This document shows positions 9,901 through 19,193 of a stretch of 64,000 nucleotides of DNA, one piece after another (the first letter of the stretch is position 1; every line of letters starts with the position of its first letter). The translations under genes were made by a program, and so were the position numbers. Source of the stretch: Rachicladosporium sp. CCFEE 5018 (taxonomy: Eukaryota; Ascomycota; Dothideomycetes; Cladosporiales; Cladosporiaceae); contig KZ111185.1 in NCBI GenBank assembly GCA_002077045.2, forward strand, positions 96,983 through 160,982. The letters run 5' to 3'. The notes under the pieces were generated by a model. That model was given only the letters and a program-made list of their open reading frames with translations, ran no database searches and was not told the origin of the DNA.

Positions 9901-12473
9901 TCGCTGGCAGCAGGATAGACGCTGGAAGAGGCAGCGCTGCCGATAGATGTGCCACTGCTGCTGACTGAGCTTGCTGATGAGCGGCCGGCGGCGAGAATGC
10001 TGGCGGCGCTGGGGTCAATGCTGCTGCTTGGCGATAGCTTCGAGGAGACGGAAGACGCGACGCTCTGTGCGGAGCCTGTCGAGGTGCCGATGACCGCAGA
10101 TGATGCTGAAGAGGCGGCATCCGAGAGGGTGTCGGCGATGCCAGACCCTGTGCCGATAACGGAGCTGCTGGCTTCTGAGGCGACGCTGGAAGCAGACGCA
10201 GCAGCCTTGCTGCTTGCGCTGGAGACGCTAGACGAAGCCTCCATGGCGAGAGACTGCGCAGATCCTGTGGAGGAGCCGATGACGCTCGACGATGCAACCG
10301 AAGCGGCGCTGGAGCCGGAGGCGGAGACCTTGCTCGAGACACTTTCGATAATCGGCTGCTGGCCACCAACGACAGCTGCAGAAGCCACGCTTGCAATGCT
10401 CTCAGCAGACCCGGTAGAGGAGCCGACGACAGCCTCGGACGCCACGGAAGCAACGCTTGACGCCGAGCTTGCAACGTTGCTGGCCACGCTCTCGACAGCA
10501 GGCTGCTCGCTGCCAACAACAGCCGCGGAAGCCTTGCTCGCGAAGCTCTCAGCCGAACCAGTCGAGGACCCAACAACAGCTTCGGACGCCTGCGAGGCCT
10601 TGTCCACAACAGCAGACTTGACACCACCAGCCGGCGCAGCAGTCTTGCTGGAGCTGCCGACAATAGCCTCAGATGCATACGTAATCTTGTCCGCGATCTT
10701 TTTGCTCGCCCTCGCCGCCGCAGCAGGTACGACCCTGCTATTGAAGTCGTTCGTCGCATCCAGGGCAGCGATCTTCCACTTGCCAACATCTCTGAGCCTA
10801 GCCAATTCGTTCGCAGCGCCCTCAGCGACAGTCATACCTCTCGACTCAACTTCAGACGCAGCCTCTTTCGCTGCTGCAATCCCGGTGTGGTCTTGAGTAA
10901 TCTTCGTGACATCATCGCGCCAGACCTGCACAGCCTTCTTAAGCTCGTTGTACTTGGTCCAGTCTTTGTGGCTCAATCCCTCTTGGCTCGAGTACTTGCG
11001 CGCGATCTCAGTGAGGCGGATGTCGCGGATGCCTTCGATGGTTTCGAGGGTGGAGGTCAGTGCCTTTTCGACTAGCTCGTCGGTTTGGGTGTTGAAGGTC
11101 GTGTGCCACTCGCGGACGGCTTGAGCGCGGCTCTTGACTGTCTGCCCGGCGTTGCGCACGCCTTGCGTAAGAGAGGTCTCAGCAGATTCGATGTCCTCGT
11201 CAGTCGGTTCTGCGGACAGACCGCCGACGATGGCCAAGATGCGGGACTTGACGCTGCTGACTGCGCCGTTGGATGTCTCCTGTAGCTGTGTGACAAGTGC
11301 ATTACCTGTGCCATTGACCTGGCTCTTGTGCTGGCGTGCGGCAATATCGTTGATTCGCTCCTTCAGATCCTCCGAACCTTCCTCAACAGCCTTTGCACAC
11401 ACGATCTCCCAGCTCTTCAGATCGCTCTCAAATTGCTCGCGAACATCAACAGTCGGTGTGGAAGATGCCGCAACACTGCTGGCGGACGATGTGCCAGAAG
11501 TAGCCTCGGAGATGGCAGAAGACACACTGGATGCAGACGCAGCACCCGCAGACGACGCCGAGGTCAAACTAGATGAAGTCTCGATGCTCTTGACCTTGGC
11601 CTCCAACTTCTTCTCGTCGCGATACCTGCCAAGACGCTCCGTGATGCGCATGAGCTGAGGCTCAACGTTCTCGCCATACAGCACGCGCATCTTCGGCCAG
11701 ATCTGCCGTACCCAGAACGACCACGCAGCACTCGAGGCATACTGCGCCTGAGGCAGAGCGGTGTCGACGGCAAATTGACGGCCTTGAGTGAGTAGCTTCT
11801 GGGCGTAGGGCGCGGTGCGGCGGTAGACTGGCTCCACTTCAAGCTCCCAGATGTCGGCAGCAGAGGTCTTCAGTGATCGGACTCGCGGATTGACGACATC
11901 CTGTACCTTCTGTACGTAGGGTCCCAGGACGGCGTTGTACTGCTTGCCAGCTTGCTGTCTCGCGACCTCCAGCTGCGGCTTGACAGACTTCTCCCACTGT
12001 TCGTGTCCAACCTTCTGCACCTGCTCAACCCTTGGTGCAGCATATTGCTTATACACCTTCTGCCCCGGCTGATAGACCTGCTGGTTCAGCTTCTCGACAT
12101 ATGGCTGTGCCTTCTGCACCGTCGGCTCAAGGTACTGCTGATAGTACGGCAAAGCATACGGCGTGACATAGTCCCTCGCTTGCAAGTAAGGCTTGCATAC
12201 CTTCGGCGTCCCCTCCAGCAAGTCCTTCTGCGATGATGGACACCGGAAGAGGACAGTCGCGAGACAGTACCATATCAGCACCTTCGCGCCCTTGTCCAAC
12301 ACCCATCCCGCGTACGAGCCTCCTGCTTTGGCCTTCCGTCTCGTCCGCGTGCGACTCGCTGCTGTGCCGCCTGATGTGCCGGCAGGAGTGCCGTTGGGTG
12401 TACCGTTCATCTTGGTGGATGAAGCTGTGCGTGATGGCCGCTGAGGTGTGCCGTTGTATTGCTTACCTCCCAT
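6993..12473 (-). CDS. Giant Ala/Ser-rich repeat membrane protein (family often labelled 'hoxa13' in fungi)
   Basis: This protein of about 1784 residues starts at the ATG at 12473. Residues 40-50 are basic (RTRTRRKAKA), followed by one hydrophobic segment (about 56-77). A Tyr/Gln/Pro-rich region follows (PYVEKL, PYVQKV, PYAQKL-type repeats), resembling apolipoprotein or perilipin-like amphipathic helices, then a coiled-coil region (about 330-600). The long Ala/Ser tail carries degenerate repeats such as VVGSSTGSAES, YGTTTGYAES and KSPAQSVLDSI. A clear 51-nt intron (9613-9663, GTATGT donor, CCAG acceptor) joins what look like two long frames. The apparent stop at 7179-7181 is probably the TAG of a second intron (7179-7253, weak GTCGTG donor, CTAAG branch). 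The frame then continues in phase through 61 strongly protein-like residues (Trp and hydrophobic-rich) to TAA 6993-6995. The N-terminus matches what I recall of fungal proteins mislabelled as transcription factor hoxa13; I see no homeodomain. Function is unknown; a membrane or lipid-surface role is inferred. Confidence 0.8.
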
Positions 12474-13228
12474 CACGGGGTGAGATAGGGCTTGTTTGCC
12501 TACGCCAGGCGTAGCTCTTTCCCGCGTTCGCGCCCGCAGAGCTTATCTGGGGAAGCACGACGTGGGAGCTGAGTTAATCAGAATTGATCAGGGAAGGACC
12601 GATGAACGCTGCAAATAACGCGTGATAGTTGATGGAGGCACGTGGTCACATCGACATTGATGAATACATAATACAGGAATCTCCTATCTTGCCCTCGGCG
12701 ATAGTACTGGGGAACTTTCACCTCGCTTGCGCTGCCGCCTTCCAAGGTTCACGCCCGTTTGTGCAAGCTTTAGCGCGACGAATGGCGTCACTGTCGCGTG
12801 GCACTTCCGTTCCATGAAGAGTGCATGGAAGATATTGACTGCTTCTAGCCATATATTGTTATCGCTCGCCCAGGCTGATAGGGTTATGCACAGCTGCGCC
12901 TATTCCTCCTGTGCAGCCATCTTCTCGAATGTCCTGGGAGAACCGAATAGGCGTACTGATCACCTCATATCCGCTCGGCAATCACCCGCTCCTTCTGGCA
13001 CTCCCGCACCTGCATGAAGTTGACGTCTGACATGTGATTGCGTAAAGTGACTACAACAGAGGGCATCATTAGTAGCACTCACATCAACGTCCACCATCAC
13101 TTTAACTCAATATAGCGTGAGAGCTCTTCGTCAGGTGGTCTCATTGAAGTTGCGCATTCAATGAATCGATAAGCGCATCGCCTCCTTGCTAGGCGCATCC
13201 TCTACACTTCGCTTCATTGACATCCGCT
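12474..13228. other. Divergent promoter region between the repeat protein and Doa10
   Basis: This stretch of about 750 bases separates two head-to-head genes and should carry both promoters. No open frame longer than about 100 codons with recognisable content is present. Confidence 0.5.
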
Positions 13229-16200
13229 ATGGACAACACTCCAGATCCGGAGGGAGGCACAGAGCTCCAGGCTCCAGTTTCTCCAGAAAATCTCCGCCCC
13301 GAAGTCGGATCCTCCGACCCCTCCGCGCCTGCCGAAGGCTCACCTCCCCCCTCCCCTCCCACCCCTCCTCCCCACCCCGGCCCTCCGCCCCGCACCCTCA
13401 CCTCCGACAACACAACCCCTACCTGCCGCATCTGCCGCTCCGAATCCACCGCCGCAGAACCCCTCTTCCACCCCTGCAAATGCAGCGGCAGCATCAAGCA
13501 CGTCCACCAAGAATGCCTCATCAACTGGCTCGCCCACTCCCACAAGAAGCACTGCGAGCTCTGCAAAACGCCCTTCCGCTTCACGAAACTCTACGATGCT
13601 TCCATGCCTGCGGAGCTGCCTTGGGAAGTGTTTGTGAAGCGCGCGTTGGTGCATGTGGGGTTGGCGGGGAAGAGACTCGCGAGGGGGTGCTTGGTGGTGG
13701 GGATTTGGTGTGGGGTGTTGCCTTGGTTGGTGAGGTGGGCGTGGAGATGGATGTTTTATGTGGGGGATGTGGGATGGGTGAGGGATGTGGTTGTGAGGAA
13801 GATGAGGCAGGAGGCATTGGAGGGGATGAGTACGGATGGAGGGGTGGGGGTGCCGGCGACGGGCTTGCCATTTGCGTACAATCTTGTTAAGGACTGGAGA
13901 TGGGGTTTCAGTATTGGCTGGCAGGGTACGCAAAGTCCAGCAGGAAACGTCACAGCGACGTGGCCGGAGCCAGATCAGTCGATCTTCTCAGACTGGACCT
14001 ACCTCTCCGAGCTCACTCCTAACCCCACCACCAACCGCATATTACTGGACATCTTTGAAGGCCAACTCATAACCTGTATCATCATAATCGGCTTCATCCT
14101 GGTTTTCCTCATCCGCGAATGGGTCGTCCAGCAGCAACCACTGATCCAGAATGTCGAGCACATGCAACTACAAGTCGCGGAAGCGGCTGCGCAGGTCGGA
14201 GCGCAGCGTATGCACATTGCGGAGCAGCTGGCAACTATTGAGGAAATCCAGCGGGAGACGAGAGATCTGCAGGCAGCGCGAGAGGAGCTGGAGCGAACAC
14301 TGGCTGAAGCAGGCGAAGTCGACAACGGCGATTTGGCTAGGATCCGCAAACTAACTGAGCGCGTGGAGCGGCTAGCGAAGAAGACACCTCGTGCTTTCTC
14401 GGAGAGGATGCTCGAGCGGCCTATGGATGACGCGACGCTCAAGCTCCGCAACGGTGATGAGAAAGGTTTTACCAGCGCCGTCATTTCGATCGTGAGACAA
14501 GTCGGCGTTTCCTCCAAGGTCCAGCCAGAGCTCACACAGAACTTTGTCGATCGGATATGGAAGAAGATCGGAACTTACAGCGAAGAGATCCGCTGGCATT
14601 GGGAGAAGGCTTTCACGATCACGATCGAGCTGTATGAGCCGCTTACAGGGCTGGATGTGGAGGCTTTACGGGAGTTGGAGTTGGGTGACGTGATGGATAG
14701 TGATGTTGGAGAGGGCAGTGTGAGGAGACCTGTCATGCCGGAGAGGATGCGGAGTTCGAGGGCTATGGAGGTGCAGAGGGTGTTGGAGGAGACGGACGCT
14801 GGCGTTCAGAGACTTGCTGCGAAGGCCGGGCTCGGGGTTGCGTCTGCCAGTGGTCCGGGATCGGAGTCGCCAGAAGTCCCAAGTGCTGAGGCTGCTGCAT
14901 CCGACGCCGAGACGGCGGACTCAGCGGAGGCTGCTACAGAGCCAGTATCAGCAACGACAAACGCGCCTGTTGCGAACGTATTGCCTCCAACATCCGAAAC
15001 CGACAACAACGCCTCCAACCCATCTATGTCCATCAGACTCGGGACTGCTCGTAAAACCATCACCTCCATCGAAGAGCTCCCCATCACCAACGCCGGACCG
15101 AACGCCAAGGTAAACATCAAGCGCAGCGGTGATGGGCCTCTTAGAGCTGTGCCCCCTCCTGGAGAGAAGCCGCCTAAGCTCATGACTAAAGAGGAGTTCG
15201 GGGAGATGTGGAGTCGGCTTGTTGATAAGGAGACTTCTGATGAGGAGAGGGCGGAGAAGGCGGAGGTGGAGAAGGGCATGGCGGAGCTGAGGGCTGAGAT
15301 CGAGGAAGAGGAGGCGAAGAGTGGCGAGGTGGGGGGGAAAGAGACTGTCGAAGAGGAAGTGGATGTTGCAGCTGCTGAGACGATGGCAGAGGTTGCTTCA
15401 GCGGAGGCAGATGGTGCAGTGACTCCGTCGGGGACGCCACCTGCGCCTATCGATACCACCGAATCCCCTGCCGCGACAGCAGACACTGCGACTCTCCCTC
15501 CAGGGGCTCCCACCAACCCGGAGAGCTTCAGCAACCGCGTCGCGAGCGTTCTCAAAGAAGAATTCGGCCTCGACGAAGCAGAAGAGCTCGAGCGTCGCCG
15601 CATAGTAGACTTGCACACTGCAGCTGCGGCACTACCAGCTCAAGCTGACGCTTCCCCTCCCGAAGACCCAGTACCCGTACCTGAGCCACCTCGCCCACAA
15701 CAAAGAGGGGTTCTCACGCGCATAGCAGACTATTTCTGGGGCGACATCATCGTCCCAAACACGCCCGAAGCCCTGCCCGCGGCCCCCGAAGTCCGCCTGA
15801 ACCCGGGCGACGCTGCGCCAGCAGTACCAGCTCCTGAGCCTGCACCAGCTGCAGACCAAGCGCCCGAAGTCCTTGATCCCGAAGTCTTAGCTGCGGCTGA
15901 GCAAGCTGGTCTCGATGCTGATGCCATGGACGACGCAGAGGACATTGAGGGTATCCTTGAGCTTGTTGGGATGCAAGGTCCGCTCGTCGGCTTGTTCCAG
16001 ACGGCGATGTTCTGTCTATTACTGGTGATCAGCACGATCTTGCTCGCGGTAGTACTGCCTTACCTCTTCGGCAAGACTGTGCTAAGCGTACTGGACAGCC
16101 CTGTGTACTTCCTGGTTGCGCTACCACTACGGTTTGCGAGTCATGTCGCGGACGTGACCGTGGATCTGGCAGCTATGCTTGGTGGCGGGTTCACGATGGC

Positions 16201-18673
16201 GCTTGCAGCTTTCGTGCTACGAATGCACGACTGGCTCAGCATGGCAGTATCTTGGTTGCCCAGCGCGCAGCTAGCCGAGTCGTTGTTGAGAATCTCGTCG
16301 AATGCGTTCAAAGCTTCGGGTACGAGGTTGCTTGATCTGCTCGCTCCTGAAACCAGCGAGGCGCAAGGCGTCAATGGTGCCATATTGGGTGCGAGCACGT
16401 TTTCGCATGCTAGTCTGCGGACGATGCAGAGCGAAGCTACGGCTGTGAAGATGGCCGTCGGCACAGGTGTGTTCGATGCGGTGGACTTTTTGTCACACAA
16501 GCCGCTCAGTGAGGTCCTCAGTACAGTCATCAGCAGCTTGGCGCAAGTTCCCTCCCTCCTCGCACCAGCCTGGACCTTTCTTACACAGACCATCCTGCCC
16601 CAGCTGACAGCTCTAGCGGCGTTCAGACCAACGACTTGGGCGATCCCACTTCCCTCGGCACCGACGACAAGCGATGACCCAACGCTCCTCTACTGGACCT
16701 CCACCGACCGCCTCCTCACAATCCTGATCGGCTACATCGCCCTCTCCCTCCTCTTATCCCTCTACGTCGCCTCAGACACCAACTTCACCACATCCCCCAT
16801 TCTGCAAGCCCACGAACGCTACCTCCGCGGCTCCCTCCGCCAAGCCGGTAGCGTCCTCAAGGTAATCCTCATAATCACCATTGAGATGCTCGGCTTCCCG
16901 TTGTACTGCGGCATACTCCTCGACATCGCTTTCCTCCCGCTCTTCGCAGACGCAACACTAGCTTCACGCCTGACCTTCGCAGCCACGAACCCCTACACCT
17001 TCGGTTTCGAGCACTGGTTCGTGGGGACCTGCTATATGTTTCACTTCGCGCTTTTCGTGGGCATGTGTCGTAAGATCCTACGCAAGGGCGTGCTCTGGTT
17101 CATTAGGGATCCAGATGATCCGACGTTCCACCCTGTCCGCGACGTCTTGGAGCGGAACGTTGGAACGCAGCTGCGCAAGATCGCGTTCTCGGGGCTCGTA
17201 TACGGCGCGTTGGTCATCCTCTGTGTAGGCGGTGTGGTTTGGGGGATCGGGGGTCTGCTGCCAAGTGTATGGCCGATTTGTTGGAGGAGCGCGGAGCCGA
17301 TCCTGGAATTTCCGGCGGATTTGTTGGTGTATAACTTCCTTACGCCGGTAGTCATTAGGCTGTTCAGGCCGAGTGAGGGCGTGGCGAGTATGTATGCGTG
17401 GTGGCTGAGACGATGCGCGAGAGGTCTGCGGCTGTCGCACTTCCTCTTTGGCGAGAGGAAGGAAGACGAGGAGGGCCAAGGCGCTGGGTGGCCGCTTCGG
17501 CAGATCGCCCTCAAGTCGGATAAAGATACCGATGAAGCTTCATCTGCGCAGATAGACGAGGCCAGAACGACAGAGACCGCGCACGCCGGCAAGTTCGTCC
17601 TCACACCCAGCAGCGACCAGTACCGCCCTCCGAAACCGGGGCAAGCCTTCCTCCACACGTCCGCAGACGGCGACGTCTTTATCGCCGACTCGACCGGAAA
17701 GCGCAACGAGCACTTTGCAGCCATCTACGTCCCGCCGCTCTTCCGTCTGCGAGTATCAGCGTTCATGGTCTGTCTCTGGGCTTTCTCCGTGATTATTGGG
17801 CTAGCCTCGACTGTAGTGCCTTTGATTTCCGGACGTATAGTGCTGAGACTGATGGGCTGGAAAGAAGGCGTGAACGACATCTACGCTTATAGTATTGGCG
17901 CTTATCTCCTTGGCGGTTTAGGGGTGGTGGTGCTTCGCGGTAGTACCGCGGCACGATCACTGCACTCCCGCGCTCGGAGTCTGGACTTCGCAGCCTGGAT
18001 CGCGAAAGTCAAATCCGTGGCTCTCAAGACCGCGAAGTGCATCTACGTCTACGGCTTCCTCTCGCTCGCCGTACCGCTGCTACTGGCAACGCTGCTGCAA
18101 CTCTACCTCGTTATACCCTTGCATTCCTACGCTACTAGCACACTCGCTACGGAAACCGCAGACGCTACGAAGACGACAACGATGTCAGGACTCGATCACA
18201 CGGTGCATATACTGCAGGACTATGCCTTGGGTCTGCTTTACGTACGACTACTGACACAGTCCATCTTCCGCTCCCCCGGCACACGAGCAGCAGAAGCCTT
18301 CCGCCGCATTACTGCGCCGGGCTATCTTGCTCCGGACGCGAGGCTAGCGACGCGTGTGATCATCCTGCCTGCACTACTACTTACAGCACTACTCGTCTTG
18401 CTTCCGCCAGCCTCAACATGGGCCGGACTACTAGTTGTGCCCACCTCACGGATCTCGGACGAGAATCGGGTGCTGCTGTACAGGGCTTCGTATCCGGTGT
18501 TCGCAGCGCTCGGTGGAGTAGTGTGGATGGTGTGGAAGCTTGGCGGGGTGACGCGGAGATGGCGAGCGAGGATCAGAGATGAGGTGTACCTGGTTGGGGA
18601 GAAGCTGCATAACTTTGGGGAGAAGAAAGCGCCCGTGGGCGTGGGGAGTGTGGCTGTAAGGCGGACGGGATGA
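13229..18673 (+). CDS. SSM4: ER-associated RING-CH E3 ubiquitin ligase, Doa10/Ssm4 (MARCH6/TEB4) family
   Basis: The gene encodes a multi-spanning ligase of the ER and inner nuclear membrane that ubiquitinates misfolded and short-lived proteins for ERAD. The 1814-residue frame is uninterrupted from the ATG at 13229. After a Pro-rich N-terminus, residues 66-112 form a complete RING-CH: C66-x2-C69-x13-C83-x-C85-x7-H93-x2-C96-x12-C109-x2-C112. Hydrophobic segments follow at about 140-170 and 270-290, then a long soluble insert with a coiled coil and acidic, Ala/Glu-rich stretches. A large C-terminal block (about 920 onward) has many more transmembrane segments, including the central conserved region around residues 1180-1400. 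Length and order fit fungal Doa10, which is longer than the yeast protein of about 1300 residues. The absence of introns over 5.4 kb is notable beside its mostly intron-containing neighbours. Confidence 0.95.
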   Translation: MDNTPDPEGGTELQAPVSPENLRPEVGSSDPSAPAEGSPPPSPPTPPPHPGPPPRTLTSDNTTPTCRICRSESTAAEPLFHPCKCSGSIKHVHQECLINWLAHSHKKHCELCKTPFRFTKLYDASMPAELPWEVFVKRALVHVGLAGKRLARGCLVVGIWCGVLPWLVRWAWRWMFYVGDVGWVRDVVVRKMRQEALEGMSTDGGVGVPATGLPFAYNLVKDWRWGFSIGWQGTQSPAGNVTATWPEPDQSIFSDWTYLSELTPNPTTNRILLDIFEGQLITCIIIIGFILVFLIREWVVQQQPLIQNVEHMQLQVAEAAAQVGAQRMHIAEQLATIEEIQRETRDLQAAREELERTLAEAGEVDNGDLARIRKLTERVERLAKKTPRAFSERMLERPMDDATLKLRNGDEKGFTSAVISIVRQVGVSSKVQPELTQNFVDRIWKKIGTYSEEIRWHWEKAFTITIELYEPLTGLDVEALRELELGDVMDSDVGEGSVRRPVMPERMRSSRAMEVQRVLEETDAGVQRLAAKAGLGVASASGPGSESPEVPSAEAAASDAETADSAEAATEPVSATTNAPVANVLPPTSETDNNASNPSMSIRLGTARKTITSIEELPITNAGPNAKVNIKRSGDGPLRAVPPPGEKPPKLMTKEEFGEMWSRLVDKETSDEERAEKAEVEKGMAELRAEIEEEEAKSGEVGGKETVEEEVDVAAAETMAEVASAEADGAVTPSGTPPAPIDTTESPAATADTATLPPGAPTNPESFSNRVASVLKEEFGLDEAEELERRRIVDLHTAAAALPAQADASPPEDPVPVPEPPRPQQRGVLTRIADYFWGDIIVPNTPEALPAAPEVRLNPGDAAPAVPAPEPAPAADQAPEVLDPEVLAAAEQAGLDADAMDDAEDIEGILELVGMQGPLVGLFQTAMFCLLLVISTILLAVVLPYLFGKTVLSVLDSPVYFLVALPLRFASHVADVTVDLAAMLGGGFTMALAAFVLRMHDWLSMAVSWLPSAQLAESLLRISSNAFKASGTRLLDLLAPETSEAQGVNGAILGASTFSHASLRTMQSEATAVKMAVGTGVFDAVDFLSHKPLSEVLSTVISSLAQVPSLLAPAWTFLTQTILPQLTALAAFRPTTWAIPLPSAPTTSDDPTLLYWTSTDRLLTILIGYIALSLLLSLYVASDTNFTTSPILQAHERYLRGSLRQAGSVLKVILIITIEMLGFPLYCGILLDIAFLPLFADATLASRLTFAATNPYTFGFEHWFVGTCYMFHFALFVGMCRKILRKGVLWFIRDPDDPTFHPVRDVLERNVGTQLRKIAFSGLVYGALVILCVGGVVWGIGGLLPSVWPICWRSAEPILEFPADLLVYNFLTPVVIRLFRPSEGVASMYAWWLRRCARGLRLSHFLFGERKEDEEGQGAGWPLRQIALKSDKDTDEASSAQIDEARTTETAHAGKFVLTPSSDQYRPPKPGQAFLHTSADGDVFIADSTGKRNEHFAAIYVPPLFRLRVSAFMVCLWAFSVIIGLASTVVPLISGRIVLRLMGWKEGVNDIYAYSIGAYLLGGLGVVVLRGSTAARSLHSRARSLDFAAWIAKVKSVALKTAKCIYVYGFLSLAVPLLLATLLQLYLVIPLHSYATSTLATETADATKTTTMSGLDHTVHILQDYALGLLYVRLLTQSIFRSPGTRAAEAFRRITAPGYLAPDARLATRVIILPALLLTALLVLLPPASTWAGLLVVPTSRISDENRVLLYRASYPVFAALGGVVWMVWKLGGVTRRWRARIRDEVYLVGEKLHNFGEKKAPVGVGSVAVRRTG

Positions 18674-19193
18674 GGCCAGGTAATTGCCTCCCAGTGCGAG
18701 ATCGCAGGGAGTGCTACCTGCGGAAGAACTATAGTAGCATACGGTCGCGTGCAGTGTTAAGATACCGAAGTCACCACAGCCACTATTGTGGCGAATTCTC
18801 GCCACTCAGCTGGCTCAGTGCACGGAACGAAGTCATCATGATGGTTGTAGCTGCATCCAGAGATTGGTCATCTATGACGAGGTTCTACTAGGTCTCGATG
18901 TGGATCGAAGACATGGAGACAGCTCAAACACGGGCGGCCGTCTTCAACACCGTCTTGCCACGAACGCAGTCCTCTCCAGCATGCCACCCTGGTACGCTTT
19001 TACTGGGCCACAGGTCTGCAAGGGTTTCTCTCCGTGGATGTTGCCTTGGACTTGATGCCGGGCTTTAGTCACAAAGACTGCTCTGCTGCGGGAGTGCGCG
19101 CCGCTGGCCACGAAATGAGGCGAAGGAGCCTGGTGAGTCTAGCGGGCGCAGCCAAACATGCGTTTCAACGCCCAGCAGTCTCCGCCGCATTTC
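18674..19193. other. Convergent 3' intergenic region
   Basis: The 3' ends of the Doa10 gene (plus) and the HET-domain gene (minus) meet here. Only short, content-free frames occur. Nothing else is seen. Confidence 0.5.

Noticed and set aside
9949..10896. A 315-residue plus-strand Ala/Glu/Leu-rich protein
   Set aside because: It is the antisense shadow of the Ala/Ser repeat gene; low-complexity repeats keep the other strand open.
6993..12473. Homeobox transcription factor, as the database label of related proteins suggests
   Set aside because: No homeodomain is visible; the protein is a membrane-anchored repeat protein.
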